From an uncultured Faecalibacterium sp. (lineage in GTDB: Bacteria; Bacillota; Clostridia; Oscillospirales; Ruminococcaceae), in contig CALESJ010000006.1 of NCBI GenBank assembly GCA_937907025.1, forward strand, positions 124,001-188,000: 64,000 nt of DNA, written 5' to 3'. The position numbers and the translations under genes were made by a program. The notes beneath the pieces were generated by a model. That model was not told the origin of the DNA. It searched no databases and worked only from the letters and a program-made list of their open reading frames with translations. Every line of letters starts with the position of its first letter. Within the stretch, counting starts at the first letter, position 1. Below are positions 37,899 through 46,439 of the stretch, piece after piece.

Positions 37899-39152
37899 TC
37901 ACTTGTTTTCCTGATATTGCAATCCACTGGAGCCTTTGATGGCGGCAGCGGGGTCCACCGATTTATTGCCGATGCGCAATTCATAAATCAAGTCATGCAC
38001 ATCGGTGGTGGTGCCCACGGTATCCCCGCGGGACACCGTCTGGCCTGTCTGCACGCTGACGGTACCCAGGCCGAACAGATAACTTTTCACCCCGCAGCCG
38101 TGGTCAATGACCACCGTACCGCCGGTGAGCGCCAGCTCGCCCGCATAGGCAACGGTGCCGTTCTGGGGGGCGCTGACATCGCTGCCGGGTTCGGCCGCGG
38201 CATAGGTCAGGCCGGTGGAACGGCCGGTCACAGCGCCGTCGGTCATCAGGCGGTCGCCATAGGCAGCGGTGGGCAGGCTGGTGCACGGAGCAGCAAAGGC
38301 CCCCTGCCACAGTTTGTCGCTGCTGCCTACGGTGTACAGCGGCCAGATGGCGTTCTTGTATTGTTCGGATGCACCGGGGTCCGTGACCTCTTCCTCCGCT
38401 TCCACCTGCACGGTGGAAACTTTGTTTTCGGTGACCGAAAGGACCAGCTGCTGCACCAGTTCCCCGCAGGTCAGGGTCAGCTGGTGGTCGCCGCCGGACG
38501 TATTATAGGTAACCGGAATGTACCCCATGAAACCGTCGGCCGTCTTGCGGAACCAGACGGTGCCCAGGTCACTTTCCAGGGTGGGGGTACTGCCATCCAG
38601 AATGCCGGTGACGGCCACTGCCACCACTGTGCCCTGAGGCGCACTGGCAGTGCTGAGGGTCGCCTTGGGCTGGATATTCACCGTGTAGCTGACACGGTAC
38701 GCATACCATCCGGTAGAAACGCCGTGCACATCCGGCGCAGGATCACGGTACAGCGTCAGGTCCAGCTGATACTGTCCGTTTTGTACATAAACGTAGCTGT
38801 TGTACGCAGAGGCATCGCCCTGCACAGCCACAGAGCCGTCCGGTCCGGTCAGGGTCAGTTCCGAACGGTTGACCCAGTCCGGCAGGGTCAGTGCAGGAGT
38901 GGTATCCCCCATATCGCCCAGTTTCTGGACCGTCAGGTTGGTCAGGCTGGAAAAATTGCGTTCGACCACATCCCCCAGCACCGGCACCGTCCACGCATAC
39001 CCGTTGGGTTCCAGGGCGGCTTCACCGAGGGTCGGATGTGTCTGCGGCAGTTTGTTTTCGCCGGTGATGGCGTACAGCGCCGCGGCCGCACCGCCCAGCA
39101 GCAATGCGACCATCAGCACGACCATCAGCAGCCAAAGCAGCAGTTTTTTCAT
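37899..39152 (-). CDS. LytM-fold membrane protein lacking zinc ligands (short form)
   Basis: 417 residues from the ATG at 39152 (AGGAAGGAG site). One N-terminal membrane segment (4-24), beta-rich repeats resembling the middle of the next gene product (both contain WHVPV/WTVPV, then TVNIQPKATLSTASAPQG-like blocks), and a C-terminal LytM fold. Zinc positions are again lost (STGLTYAAAEPGSD; SYLFGLGTVSV; LIYELRIG). The two genes are 65 bases apart and clearly paralogous; this one lacks the disordered cytoplasmic region. Confidence 0.75.
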   Translation of the reverse strand: MKKLLLWLLMVVLMVALLLGGAAAALYAITGENKLPQTHPTLGEAALEPNGYAWTVPVLGDVVERNFSSLTNLTVQKLGDMGDTTPALTLPDWVNRSELTLTGPDGSVAVQGDASAYNSYVYVQNGQYQLDLTLYRDPAPDVHGVSTGWYAYRVSYTVNIQPKATLSTASAPQGTVVAVAVTGILDGSTPTLESDLGTVWFRKTADGFMGYIPVTYNTSGGDHQLTLTCGELVQQLVLSVTENKVSTVQVEAEEEVTDPGASEQYKNAIWPLYTVGSSDKLWQGAFAAPCTSLPTAAYGDRLMTDGAVTGRSTGLTYAAAEPGSDVSAPQNGTVAYAGELALTGGTVVIDHGCGVKSYLFGLGTVSVQTGQTVSRGDTVGTTTDVHDLIYELRIGNKSVDPAAAIKGSSGLQYQENK

Positions 39153-39273
39153 ACTGGCTCCTTCCTGTTGCGGCCGGGTGCCGAAAGCAAAAGCCGGGTA
39201 CGATCCGGGGTGCCCGCAGGCACACACCGGCCGCACCTGGCCGTTTTTGCACAGGTCTTATGCGGCGAATGAA

Positions 39274-39516
39274 TCAGACGGAAGCCGTGTCATCGCCGGC
39301 GGTTTCCTCTGCGGGCTTGGCCGGTTCGGTGTCGATGGGCTCGTAGATGGTGTCATCGTCCTCGTCATCATCGTACTCATTGTCGCTGTACAGCAGACGT
39401 TCGTACTCGTCCAGTTCCTTTTCGCGGCGGCGCAGATACAGCGCAACAGCGGTCAGAACACCGGCTGCAGCGGCAATGAAAGCCAGAGCAACACCAAACG
39501 TGGATTTCTTCATCAT
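39274..39516 (-). CDS. Small membrane protein with acidic tail
   Basis: 80 residues from the ATG at 39516 with GGAGGA. One membrane segment (about 5-27), an RRRE stop-transfer, then a strongly acidic cytoplasmic tail (NEYDDDEDDD). Family not recognised. It heads the dead-LytM pair, 121 bases upstream of the short form. Confidence 0.65.
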   Translation of the reverse strand: MMKKSTFGVALAFIAAAAGVLTAVALYLRRREKELDEYERLLYSDNEYDDDEDDDTIYEPIDTEPAKPAEETAGDDTASV

Positions 39517-39692
39517 AATACATTCCTCCGAACCGACAGCCTGCCGGGGCAGACTGCGTTGTGTGGGCATGCCCGGCTGATTATGCGGGCATACCGGGGT
39601 CAGCTGCTTTTATTATAACCGACACCGGGTTAGAATACAACAATACAAACGTAAAATTTTGTCAGGCAGAGCTGCGAAATTCCTGTGTAATT

Positions 39693-40733
39693 TTATTGAT
39701 TTCCGGCGCCCGGCACATAGGCTGCAAAAGCGCTGGGCACGGTGAAATTTCCCGCTGCATCGTCCGCCCGGCCCCAGGCATAGCCTTCGGGCAAAGGTAC
39801 AGCCGCAGAGGTGCCCCGCCAGCCGGACAGTTCCCAGATGCGATGGGTGAACACATGGCGGGCCGGGGGCAGGGATTCTTTCCAGGTCACCGCGATGCCC
39901 AGGGCTTCCAGCTCCTTCGTCAGCGCCTCCTGCGTCAGGCTTTTGCCCTCAAAACACAGGGGCTGCCACAGGTTGGCCAGCAGCCCGCGGGCCGGACGGC
40001 GCTGCAACAGGAAGCCTTTTTCACTTTCCACCAGCGCCACCGTCACCGGGACCTTTTTCTTTTCCTTTTTCGGGGGCTTGACCGGCAGCGAAGCCGCACG
40101 GCCCGAAGCATACCCGCTGCAAATCTCTTTCAGCGGGCAAGCTTCGCACTGAGGGGTGCCCGGCACGCAGACCAGGGCCCCCAGTTCCATCAATGCTTCA
40201 TTGTAAGGACCCGGGGTGGCTTTGGGCATTTCTTCCATGACCCGCTGGGTAAACAGCTGTTTGGTGGCGGGACGGGTGATGTCGGCGTCATCATCAAACA
40301 GCCGGGCGTACACCCGCAGCACGTTGCCGTCCACTGCCGGGGCAGGAATGCCGAAGGCAATACTGGCAATGGCGCCGGCGGTGTAATCCCCGATGCCGGG
40401 CAATGCCCGCAGGGCCTCCCAGTCGGCGGGCAGTTTCCCGCCGTACAGGTTGCACACCTGCTGAGCGGCTTTCTGCATGTTGGCGGCACGGCTGTAATAC
40501 CCCAGCCCCTGCCACAGCTTGCGCAGGCGGTCGGGCGGGCAGGCAGCCAGGTCCGCAGGGGTGGGCAGCTCGGCTACAAAGCGCTCATAATAGGGCAATG
40601 CAGCGGCCACCCGGGTCTGTTGCAGCATGATCTCGCTGACCCAGATATGGTAAGCCGAAGGCTCCTGCCGGAACGGCAGAAGCCTTCGATTCTGTTCAAA
40701 CCAGGGCAGCAGTTTGGCGGCGACGCCCCGCAT
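39693..40733 (-). CDS. mutY: A/G-specific adenine glycosylase
   Basis: 346 residues. The helix-hairpin-helix ALPGIGDYTAGAIASIAFG with the catalytic Asp in AVDGNVLRV, and the cluster motif Cx6Cx2Cx5C in CVPGTPQCEACPLKEIC. The C-terminal NUDIX-like domain recognises 8-oxoG. It removes A paired with 8-oxoG. The start overlaps the asnS stop by one base (TGATG), so the two are co-translated. Confidence 0.95.
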   Translation of the reverse strand: MRGVAAKLLPWFEQNRRLLPFRQEPSAYHIWVSEIMLQQTRVAAALPYYERFVAELPTPADLAACPPDRLRKLWQGLGYYSRAANMQKAAQQVCNLYGGKLPADWEALRALPGIGDYTAGAIASIAFGIPAPAVDGNVLRVYARLFDDDADITRPATKQLFTQRVMEEMPKATPGPYNEALMELGALVCVPGTPQCEACPLKEICSGYASGRAASLPVKPPKKEKKKVPVTVALVESEKGFLLQRRPARGLLANLWQPLCFEGKSLTQEALTKELEALGIAVTWKESLPPARHVFTHRIWELSGWRGTSAAVPLPEGYAWGRADDAAGNFTVPSAFAAYVPGAGNQ

Positions 40734-42130
40734 CAGAAACCACCGCAGGTGCGGGGGAACGGGATGACGTCACGGATGTTGGGGATGCCGGTGACGTACA
40801 TGAGCAGGCGCTCGAAGCCCAGACCGTAACCCGCATGCTTGACGCTGCCGAAACGGCGCAGGTCCAGGTACCAGTCGTAATCTTCCTGCTTCAGGCCCAG
40901 TTCCTGCATGCGCTGGGTCAGCACATCCAGGCGTTCTTCACGCTGGGAACCGCCAATGAGTTCGCCGATGCCCGGCACCAGCATATCCGCGGCGGCCACG
41001 GTCTTGCCGTCGTCGTTCATGCGCATATAGAAGGCTTTGATCTCTTTGGGATAATCGGTGACGAAGACCGGCTTCTTGAACACCTGTTCGGTGAGGTACC
41101 GCTCGTGCTCGGTCTGCAGGTCCATGCCCCAGTACACCTTATACTGGAAGTTGGCGTCGTTCTTCTTCAGCAGTTCGATGGCGTCAGTGTAGCTGACGCG
41201 GGCGAAATCGCTGTTGGCCACCAGCTGCAGGCGCTCCAGCAGGCCCTTGTCAAAGAACTGGTTGAAGAAAGCCAGCTCATCGGCGCAGTGGTCCAGCAGA
41301 TAGCGGATGACATACTTGGTCATGGCTTCGGCGGTGTTCATATAGGTATCCAGATCAGCGAAGGCCATTTCCGGCTCGATCATCCAGAACTCGGCAGCAT
41401 GGCGGGTGTCGTAGCTCTTCTCAGCACGGAAGGTGGGGCCGAAGGTGTAGACCTTGCCCAGCGCCATGGCCAGAGCCTCGGCTTCCAGCTGACCGGAAAC
41501 GGTCAGGTTTACCGGGCACTTGAAGAAGTCCTGGCTGAAATCCACCTTGCCTGCCTCGTCATGGGGCACATCGCACAGGTTCATGGTGGTGACCTGGAAC
41601 ATCTCGCCGGCACCTTCACAGTCGGAGCTGGTGAAGATGGGGGTGTTCACATAGGTGAAGCCGTTCTCGTTGAAGAAGCGGTGCAGCGCATAGGCCGCCT
41701 GGCCGCGCAGGCGGAAAGCCGCCAGGAAGGTGTTGGTACGCGGGCGCAGATGGGTCATGGTACGCAGGTACTCGGTGCTCATCTTCTTTTTCTGCAGCGG
41801 GTACTCGGGGCCGCAGGTACCCAGCACTTCGATCTCATCGGCGTTGATCTCAAAGGGCTGGCGGGCGCCGGGGGTCAGCACCAGACGGCCGGTGACCGCA
41901 AAGCTGGTGTACAGGCCGCTCTTGGCAACCTGAGCATAATTTTCCAGGCGGGCCGCTTCGAACACGATCTGCACGGGCTTGAAGCAGCTGCCGTCGGTCA
42001 GCGAGATGAAGCCGATATTCTTGGAGTCGCGCACCGTTTTGGCCCAGCCGCAGACGGTCACGACCGTGCCGTCGGCGGGGGTATCGGTGTAAAGCTTGGA
42101 CAACTCGATGCGGTTTTTCAGGTATTCCAT
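40733..42130 (-). CDS. asnS: Asparaginyl-tRNA synthetase
   Basis: 465 residues. An OB-fold anticodon domain (VTVCGWAKTVRDSKNIGFISL) and a class II core with motif 2 (FGPTFRAEKSYDTRHAAEFWM) and motif 3 (GYGLGFERLLMYV). It charges tRNA-Asn. A -10 element TATAAT lies about 40 bases upstream. No T-box leader fits in the 78-base gap to spoIIP. Confidence 0.96.
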   Translation of the reverse strand: MEYLKNRIELSKLYTDTPADGTVVTVCGWAKTVRDSKNIGFISLTDGSCFKPVQIVFEAARLENYAQVAKSGLYTSFAVTGRLVLTPGARQPFEINADEIEVLGTCGPEYPLQKKKMSTEYLRTMTHLRPRTNTFLAAFRLRGQAAYALHRFFNENGFTYVNTPIFTSSDCEGAGEMFQVTTMNLCDVPHDEAGKVDFSQDFFKCPVNLTVSGQLEAEALAMALGKVYTFGPTFRAEKSYDTRHAAEFWMIEPEMAFADLDTYMNTAEAMTKYVIRYLLDHCADELAFFNQFFDKGLLERLQLVANSDFARVSYTDAIELLKKNDANFQYKVYWGMDLQTEHERYLTEQVFKKPVFVTDYPKEIKAFYMRMNDDGKTVAAADMLVPGIGELIGGSQREERLDVLTQRMQELGLKQEDYDWYLDLRRFGSVKHAGYGLGFERLLMYVTGIPNIRDVIPFPRTCGGF

Positions 42131-42208
42131 GGGGTTCCCCTCTCCTCATAAACAATATAGATATGGGTATTATAGCGCATCGAGGCAGGAATGTACAGCC
42201 CAAAATTC

Positions 42209-43369
42209 TCAGGATTCGCCCCGGAACAGCGCCACCAGCGCCCGGGCCGCATACTCCCCTGCCCGCACAGCCTCGGCCAGGGTGTTGGCGTGGCCGCCGA
42301 TCTCTATAAGCAGACTGCCGGTGGTCACATCCTGGTTATAGAACCGGTAGCCGCACAGCACTGGCCGGGTCAGGCCCGGGTACAGGGATTCCATCTCGGT
42401 TTCCCAGGCGGCGGCAAATTTCAGGTTCTGCTGCCAGTTGGGCAGGTTGACGGTGCTGCCGTTGTCACACCCGGCAATGATCATGACCTGGGCGGTGTCC
42501 TGCCCGTCGATCTGGCACAGCGGCTTGACCCGCACCCCATCGGAGGTTTCGATGGCGTCCCGGTGCACATCCAGAATCACCTTGATGCTGGGGTATTGCT
42601 CCAGCCAGGCCCGGGCGGTCTGGGCACTGCGGGCATAGCTTTCGGTGTAGCTGGGAGAATCGTGGAGGGTGGTATCATGCACGGTGCAGATGCCCGCCTC
42701 GTTCAGGATCTCGGTCATGCGGTCCCCCACCGCGCACATGTTCTGGGCCGTATCCGTGGTGCGGGCGGAAAAGTCCGGGTCATAGACCAGGTCATCCCAG
42801 GGCTGGTAGGTTTCGGTGGCGTGGGTGTGCAGAATCAGGACCTGGGGTTCCTCACTGTCCACCTCCACCGCAAAGGGCAGGTTTCCCTGCGCCGCCTCGG
42901 CCAGTTCGGCGTCGGTATGCTGGGTGGAGTTCTTGATGCTGCCCGCCGCCAGCTGTACATAGCCGGTTCCGCTGCCCTGGGGGTAAAACTGGGCGCGGAT
43001 GGTCCCGGCATCGGTCAGATCCGGCGGAGCGGTGACAGACGGTTCTGCCGTGGATGCGGGTACCGGGGACGTTTGGGCTTGCGGTGAGGGTTCCGCCGCC
43101 GGTGTCGCTGTCGGGGCAGGGGCCGGCTGCGTTTCTTCGGGTGCCTGCGTTGCCGTCGGCACCGCCATAGCACGAGCCGTATCAGCTGCGGCGGCCAGCT
43201 CCGCCTGCCAGGCGCTGAGCGCCGCGGCAGGTGCTACCGTCAGAGCAGCGGCCCGCCACCCCCAGTCGCCGGGAGGCATCCGCCCCACAGCCAGGACACA
43301 GCCCAGCCCCAGAGTGGCCGTCATCATCCCGGCTCCCAGACGCAGCATCACACGGCGCAGATTCCACAT
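42209..43369 (-). CDS. spoIIP: Stage II sporulation protein P
   Basis: 386 residues from the ATG at 43369 with GGAGAGGAGGG. An N-terminal membrane segment, a Pro/Thr/Ala linker (65-125), and the SpoIIP amidase/endopeptidase domain: VLILHTHATETYQ, KVILDVHRDA and LLIEIGGHANT, which hold the zinc and catalytic residues. SpoIIP degrades septal peptidoglycan during engulfment with SpoIID and SpoIIM. rpsT is divergent from it. The usual neighbour gpr (germination protease) is absent. Confidence 0.92.
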   Translation of the reverse strand: MWNLRRVMLRLGAGMMTATLGLGCVLAVGRMPPGDWGWRAAALTVAPAAALSAWQAELAAAADTARAMAVPTATQAPEETQPAPAPTATPAAEPSPQAQTSPVPASTAEPSVTAPPDLTDAGTIRAQFYPQGSGTGYVQLAAGSIKNSTQHTDAELAEAAQGNLPFAVEVDSEEPQVLILHTHATETYQPWDDLVYDPDFSARTTDTAQNMCAVGDRMTEILNEAGICTVHDTTLHDSPSYTESYARSAQTARAWLEQYPSIKVILDVHRDAIETSDGVRVKPLCQIDGQDTAQVMIIAGCDNGSTVNLPNWQQNLKFAAAWETEMESLYPGLTRPVLCGYRFYNQDVTTGSLLIEIGGHANTLAEAVRAGEYAARALVALFRGES

Positions 43370-43522
43370 GACGGTCCCTCCTCTCCCTGAATCTGAGTAT
43401 ATGCAGCCGGGGTGCCGGATTTGCCTCCGGCTGCGGAAATGCCCCGCCAAACGCCGAAAAGCGCAAAAACCACGCCAAAAAATTTCAAAAAAGGTCTTGC
43501 AACATGTCCAAAAATATGCTAG

Positions 43523-43528
43523 TATAAT
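43523..43528 (+). promoter_or_regulatory. -10 element before rpsT
   Basis: TATAAT 36 bases before the rpsT start. The nearest -35-like box (TTGCAA, 43497) is 20 bases away, too far for a standard spacer. Confidence 0.4.
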
Positions 43529-43564
43529 TTGTACTGTTATGGGTCAACCAAGGAGGTGGAACGA

Positions 43565-43834
43565 ATGCCTAACATTAAATCCCAGAAGGACCGCGTGGTG
43601 CAGGCCAAGAAAGAGGCTATGCACAACAAGGCCATCAAGACCAGCCTGAAAACAGTGATCAAGAAGGCAGACGCTGCCATCGACAGCAATGCTGCTGACA
43701 AGGACGCCGTCATCCGTGCGGCCGTTGCCGCCATTGACTCCGCGAAGAGCAAGGGTGTCATCCATAAGAACACTGCTTCCCGCAAGGTCAGCCGCATGGC
43801 CAAGCGCAACAACAAGGTCAACGCTGCGCAGTAA
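43565..43834 (+). CDS. rpsT: 30S ribosomal protein S20
   Basis: 89 residues from the ATG at 43565 after AAGGAGGTGG. The start MPNIKSQKDRV and Lys/Ala-rich helices are typical of S20, which binds 16S rRNA in the small subunit. It stands alone, divergent from spoIIP and ended by a terminator. Confidence 0.96.
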   Translation: MPNIKSQKDRVVQAKKEAMHNKAIKTSLKTVIKKADAAIDSNAADKDAVIRAAVAAIDSAKSKGVIHKNTASRKVSRMAKRNNKVNAAQ

Positions 43835-43848
43835 ATTCCAGCAAGAAC

Positions 43849-43888
43849 AATTCCCGCCTCAGGGTTTCGGCCCCGGGGCGGGAATTTT
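43849..43888. terminator. Terminator after rpsT
   Basis: Stem AATTCCCGCC/GGCGGGAATT followed by T; it lies between rpsT and the convergent spoVAE and may serve both. Confidence 0.8.
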
Positions 43889-43904
43889 CGTTTTCTATGG
43901 TTTT

Positions 43905-44261
43905 TCAGCTCTGGTCCCGGCTGCGGCCCGCCAGCGCTGCCAGCAGGGCAAACACCAGGCTGGCCGTCACACCGCCGGACGCTGCGCACAGCCCGCCGGT
44001 AAAAGCACCGGGTAAACCGGTTTCATCCACGGCCCGGCAGACGCCCTGGGCCAGCAGATGCCCGAACCCCAGCAGGGGTACGCTGGCCCCCGCCCCGGCC
44101 AGGTCGGCCAAAGGCTGGTACAGGCCCGCCGCGCTGAGCACCACACCGGCCACCACATACCCGGTCAGGATGCGGGCCGGGCTCAATGCGGTGTAGTCCA
44201 GCAGCAGCTGGCCCACCACGCAGATGGCCCCGCCAATGACAAACGCCCACAGATAGCTCAT
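43905..44261 (-). CDS. spoVAE: Stage V sporulation protein AE
   Basis: 118 residues with four hydrophobic segments; start MSYLWAFVIGGAICVVGQLL matches SpoVAE/AC-type channels. GGAGGA site before the ATG at 44261, which overlaps the spoVAD stop by four bases. With SpoVAC and SpoVAD it moves dipicolinate into the forespore and out at germination. Confidence 0.92.
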   Translation of the reverse strand: MSYLWAFVIGGAICVVGQLLLDYTALSPARILTGYVVAGVVLSAAGLYQPLADLAGAGASVPLLGFGHLLAQGVCRAVDETGLPGAFTGGLCAASGGVTASLVFALLAALAGRSRDQS

Positions 44262-45292
44262 GCTTTTTCCTCCTTGACCGGCGCCCCCAGTTCCACCGCA
44301 TGGGCAATGCCGGGAATACTCTCCCCCTGCAGGAAGGTGGTCTGGCTCATGAGGGCCCCGGTGGACAGGAACAATACCCGCTTCCACTCTCCCCGCTGCA
44401 GCCGGGGCAATACCAGGGCACACAGCACCGCAGCGCTGCATCCCGGTCCGCTGCCGCCTGCCTGCACATTCTGGCGGGCGGTATCATACAGCAGGCAGCC
44501 GCAGTCCAGGTGGTTGGACAGGTCGTACCCTTCCCGGGCCATCTGGGTGCGCAGCAGTTCGCTGCCCACCTCCCCCAGGTCCCCCGTGAGGACCGCGTCA
44601 AAATCCTGCGGGGCGGCACCGAAGGCCCGGAAATAGGCCAGTAGCGTGGAGGCCGCTGCCGGCATCATGGCCGCTCCCATATTGTTGATGTCGTGCACCC
44701 CGTAATCCTGCACCCGGCCGAAGGTAGCCGACAACACCGGGATGCCTGCCGCCCCCGCCGGGCGCAGCAGGCAGGCCCCGGCAGCGGTGGCGGTCCATTG
44801 GGCGGTGGGGGTACGCTTGCCGCCGTAAACCAGCGGTGTGCGGAACTCCCGTTCGGCAGCGCAGAAGTGGCTGCTGGTCATAACCAGGGTGCGCTCACTG
44901 TACCCGGCCCCCGCAAAGGCAGCGCCCAGGCAGAGGGATTCCGCCATGGTGCTGCAAGCCCCGTACAGCCCGGCAAAAGGCACCCCCAGGGAACGCATGG
45001 CATAATTGCTGGCGGTGCACTGAGCCTGCAGGTCCCCGGCAAAGGCCAGGGTGACCTCCCGGGCAGAGATGCCCGCCTTGCGCAGGCAGATTCTGGCAGA
45101 TTTGGTCTGGAGCAGGCTTTCGGCGCTCTCCCAGCCGGAGCAGCCTTCCGTTCCGAAGGCAGTATCCTCCGCCAGCTGGTCAAACCCGGAGGCCAGGGGG
45201 CCCTCTCCCTCCTTTTTTCCGCCCACAGCGGCCCAGGCCGCAATGACCGGCGGATGGGCAAAAACAATGGTATCCCCGCGTCGAACGGACAT
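44258..45292 (-). CDS. spoVAD: Stage V sporulation protein AD
   Basis: 344 residues from the ATG at 45292. Thiolase-like fold: LYGACSTMAESLCLGAAF holds the Cys of the former active site, and SSHFCAAEREFR is conserved. SpoVAD binds dipicolinic acid on the outer face of the spore membrane. Five bases after spoVAC, overlapping spoVAE. Confidence 0.95.
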   Translation of the reverse strand: MSVRRGDTIVFAHPPVIAAWAAVGGKKEGEGPLASGFDQLAEDTAFGTEGCSGWESAESLLQTKSARICLRKAGISAREVTLAFAGDLQAQCTASNYAMRSLGVPFAGLYGACSTMAESLCLGAAFAGAGYSERTLVMTSSHFCAAEREFRTPLVYGGKRTPTAQWTATAAGACLLRPAGAAGIPVLSATFGRVQDYGVHDINNMGAAMMPAAASTLLAYFRAFGAAPQDFDAVLTGDLGEVGSELLRTQMAREGYDLSNHLDCGCLLYDTARQNVQAGGSGPGCSAAVLCALVLPRLQRGEWKRVLFLSTGALMSQTTFLQGESIPGIAHAVELGAPVKEEKA

Positions 45293-45297
45293 TTTCC

Positions 45298-45741
45298 TCA
45301 CCCTCCTTTGCTCATGGCCCAGTAAATGATGCCCCAGGCCCAGCTGGCCAGGGTGCCGTACGCCAGAACCGGCCCGGCGATGCCGAAGATGTGGGCACCG
45401 ATGCCGGTGACCCAGCCTTCGGTCTTGAACTCGATGGCCGGGCTGACCACCGAGTTGGCAAAGCCGGTGATGGGCACCAGGGTACCCGCCCCCGCACGGG
45501 TGGCCAGCTTCTGGTACCAGCCGAAGAGGGTGGCCACTGCCGAGGCAAAAATCAGGGTGATGCTGGTCAGGGTGCCGGCCATTTCGGCATCGTACCAGGT
45601 GAGGTAGGTCTGGCGCAGGAGCTCGCCCCCCAGGCAGATGCCCCCGCCCACAAAGAAAGCCCACAGGCAATCCTTGCCGACCGGGGAATGGGGCGAGGCG
45701 CGCCGGACCATTTGATCGTAGCGTTGCGGGTCCAGTTTCAC
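45298..45741 (-). CDS. spoVAC: Stage V sporulation protein AC
   Basis: 147 residues with four membrane segments; GLGELLRQ-like and VPITGFANSVVSPAIEFKTEG blocks match SpoVAC, the mechanosensitive channel part of the dipicolinate transporter. First gene of the spoVAC-AD-AE operon, the minimal set usual in Clostridia. Confidence 0.94.
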   Translation of the reverse strand: MKLDPQRYDQMVRRASPHSPVGKDCLWAFFVGGGICLGGELLRQTYLTWYDAEMAGTLTSITLIFASAVATLFGWYQKLATRAGAGTLVPITGFANSVVSPAIEFKTEGWVTGIGAHIFGIAGPVLAYGTLASWAWGIIYWAMSKGG

Positions 45742-45787
45742 GGGAACACTTCCTTTATATAAATAGGTGGATGTTCCCAGTATTCCC

Positions 45788-46366
45788 TCAGCCGCCGTAA
45801 AATATTACATTGCCCCGGTAGTAGGGGTCCGGCACCGTCAGCCGGTAGATGCGGCGCAGGTCGGCGCTTACTGCCGCTTCGGATACCGTATCCCGGCAGG
45901 GCAGCGCAAGTACCAGATACCGCACACCGAACAGCCGGCTTTCGATGGCAGTGGCCCGGGCCCCGGCCCGCAGATAGAACCCGATGCGCCGCCGGGCCGC
46001 TGCCGGGTCGGGAGCTTCGGCAGGATGTTCGCATTCGATGATCAGCCCATCCAGCCGCCTGGCATAGTGCTCCGCCAGAGCCGAGAGAGCCGCCGTACCG
46101 GTTCCCTGCCCCCGCAGTTCCGGCAGAACGGCGAAGTAATCCAGCAGAGCGCAGCGGCAGCCGGGCATTACCGTCTGGAAGGCATAGGCCGCCATGGCAC
46201 CGGTGGTTTCATGCACCAGGGTCAGCGGTTCGTACCAGCCTTTTTCCATCAGCCGCTTCATATCCTGGTAGGGTTTGAGCTCCGAAGGCGGGAAATCCGC
46301 GGTCATCCGGCGGTCATATACTTCTTTTGTCTGTGCCGCGTCCAGCGGCAAAAGCCTCAGGTTCAT
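45788..46366 (-). CDS. GNAT-family N-acetyltransferase
   Basis: 192 residues from the ATG at 46366 with AAAGGGG. The central YFAVLPELRGQGTGTAALSAL block is the acetyl-CoA pyrophosphate loop. The substrate is unknown. It precedes spoVAC by 46 bases on the same strand and is divergent from prmA. Confidence 0.82.
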   Translation of the reverse strand: MNLRLLPLDAAQTKEVYDRRMTADFPPSELKPYQDMKRLMEKGWYEPLTLVHETTGAMAAYAFQTVMPGCRCALLDYFAVLPELRGQGTGTAALSALAEHYARRLDGLIIECEHPAEAPDPAAARRRIGFYLRAGARATAIESRLFGVRYLVLALPCRDTVSEAAVSADLRRIYRLTVPDPYYRGNVIFYGG

Positions 46367-46378
46367 ACAAAGCGCCCC

Positions 46379-46407
46379 TTTCCAAGCCGCGCGGGATGCG
46401 GTATAAT
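46379..46407 (+). promoter_or_regulatory. Promoter of prmA-rsmE
   Basis: TTTCCA (46379-46384), 17 bases, TATAAT (46402-46407), 33 bases before prmA. Confidence 0.6.
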
Positions 46408-46439
46408 ACAACTATCTTGCAGCAGGAGGATTCCGAATT

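Noticed and set aside
42131..42208. T-box leader for asnS
   Set aside because: The gap to the spoIIP stop is only 78 bases and contains no specifier stem or T-box sequence.
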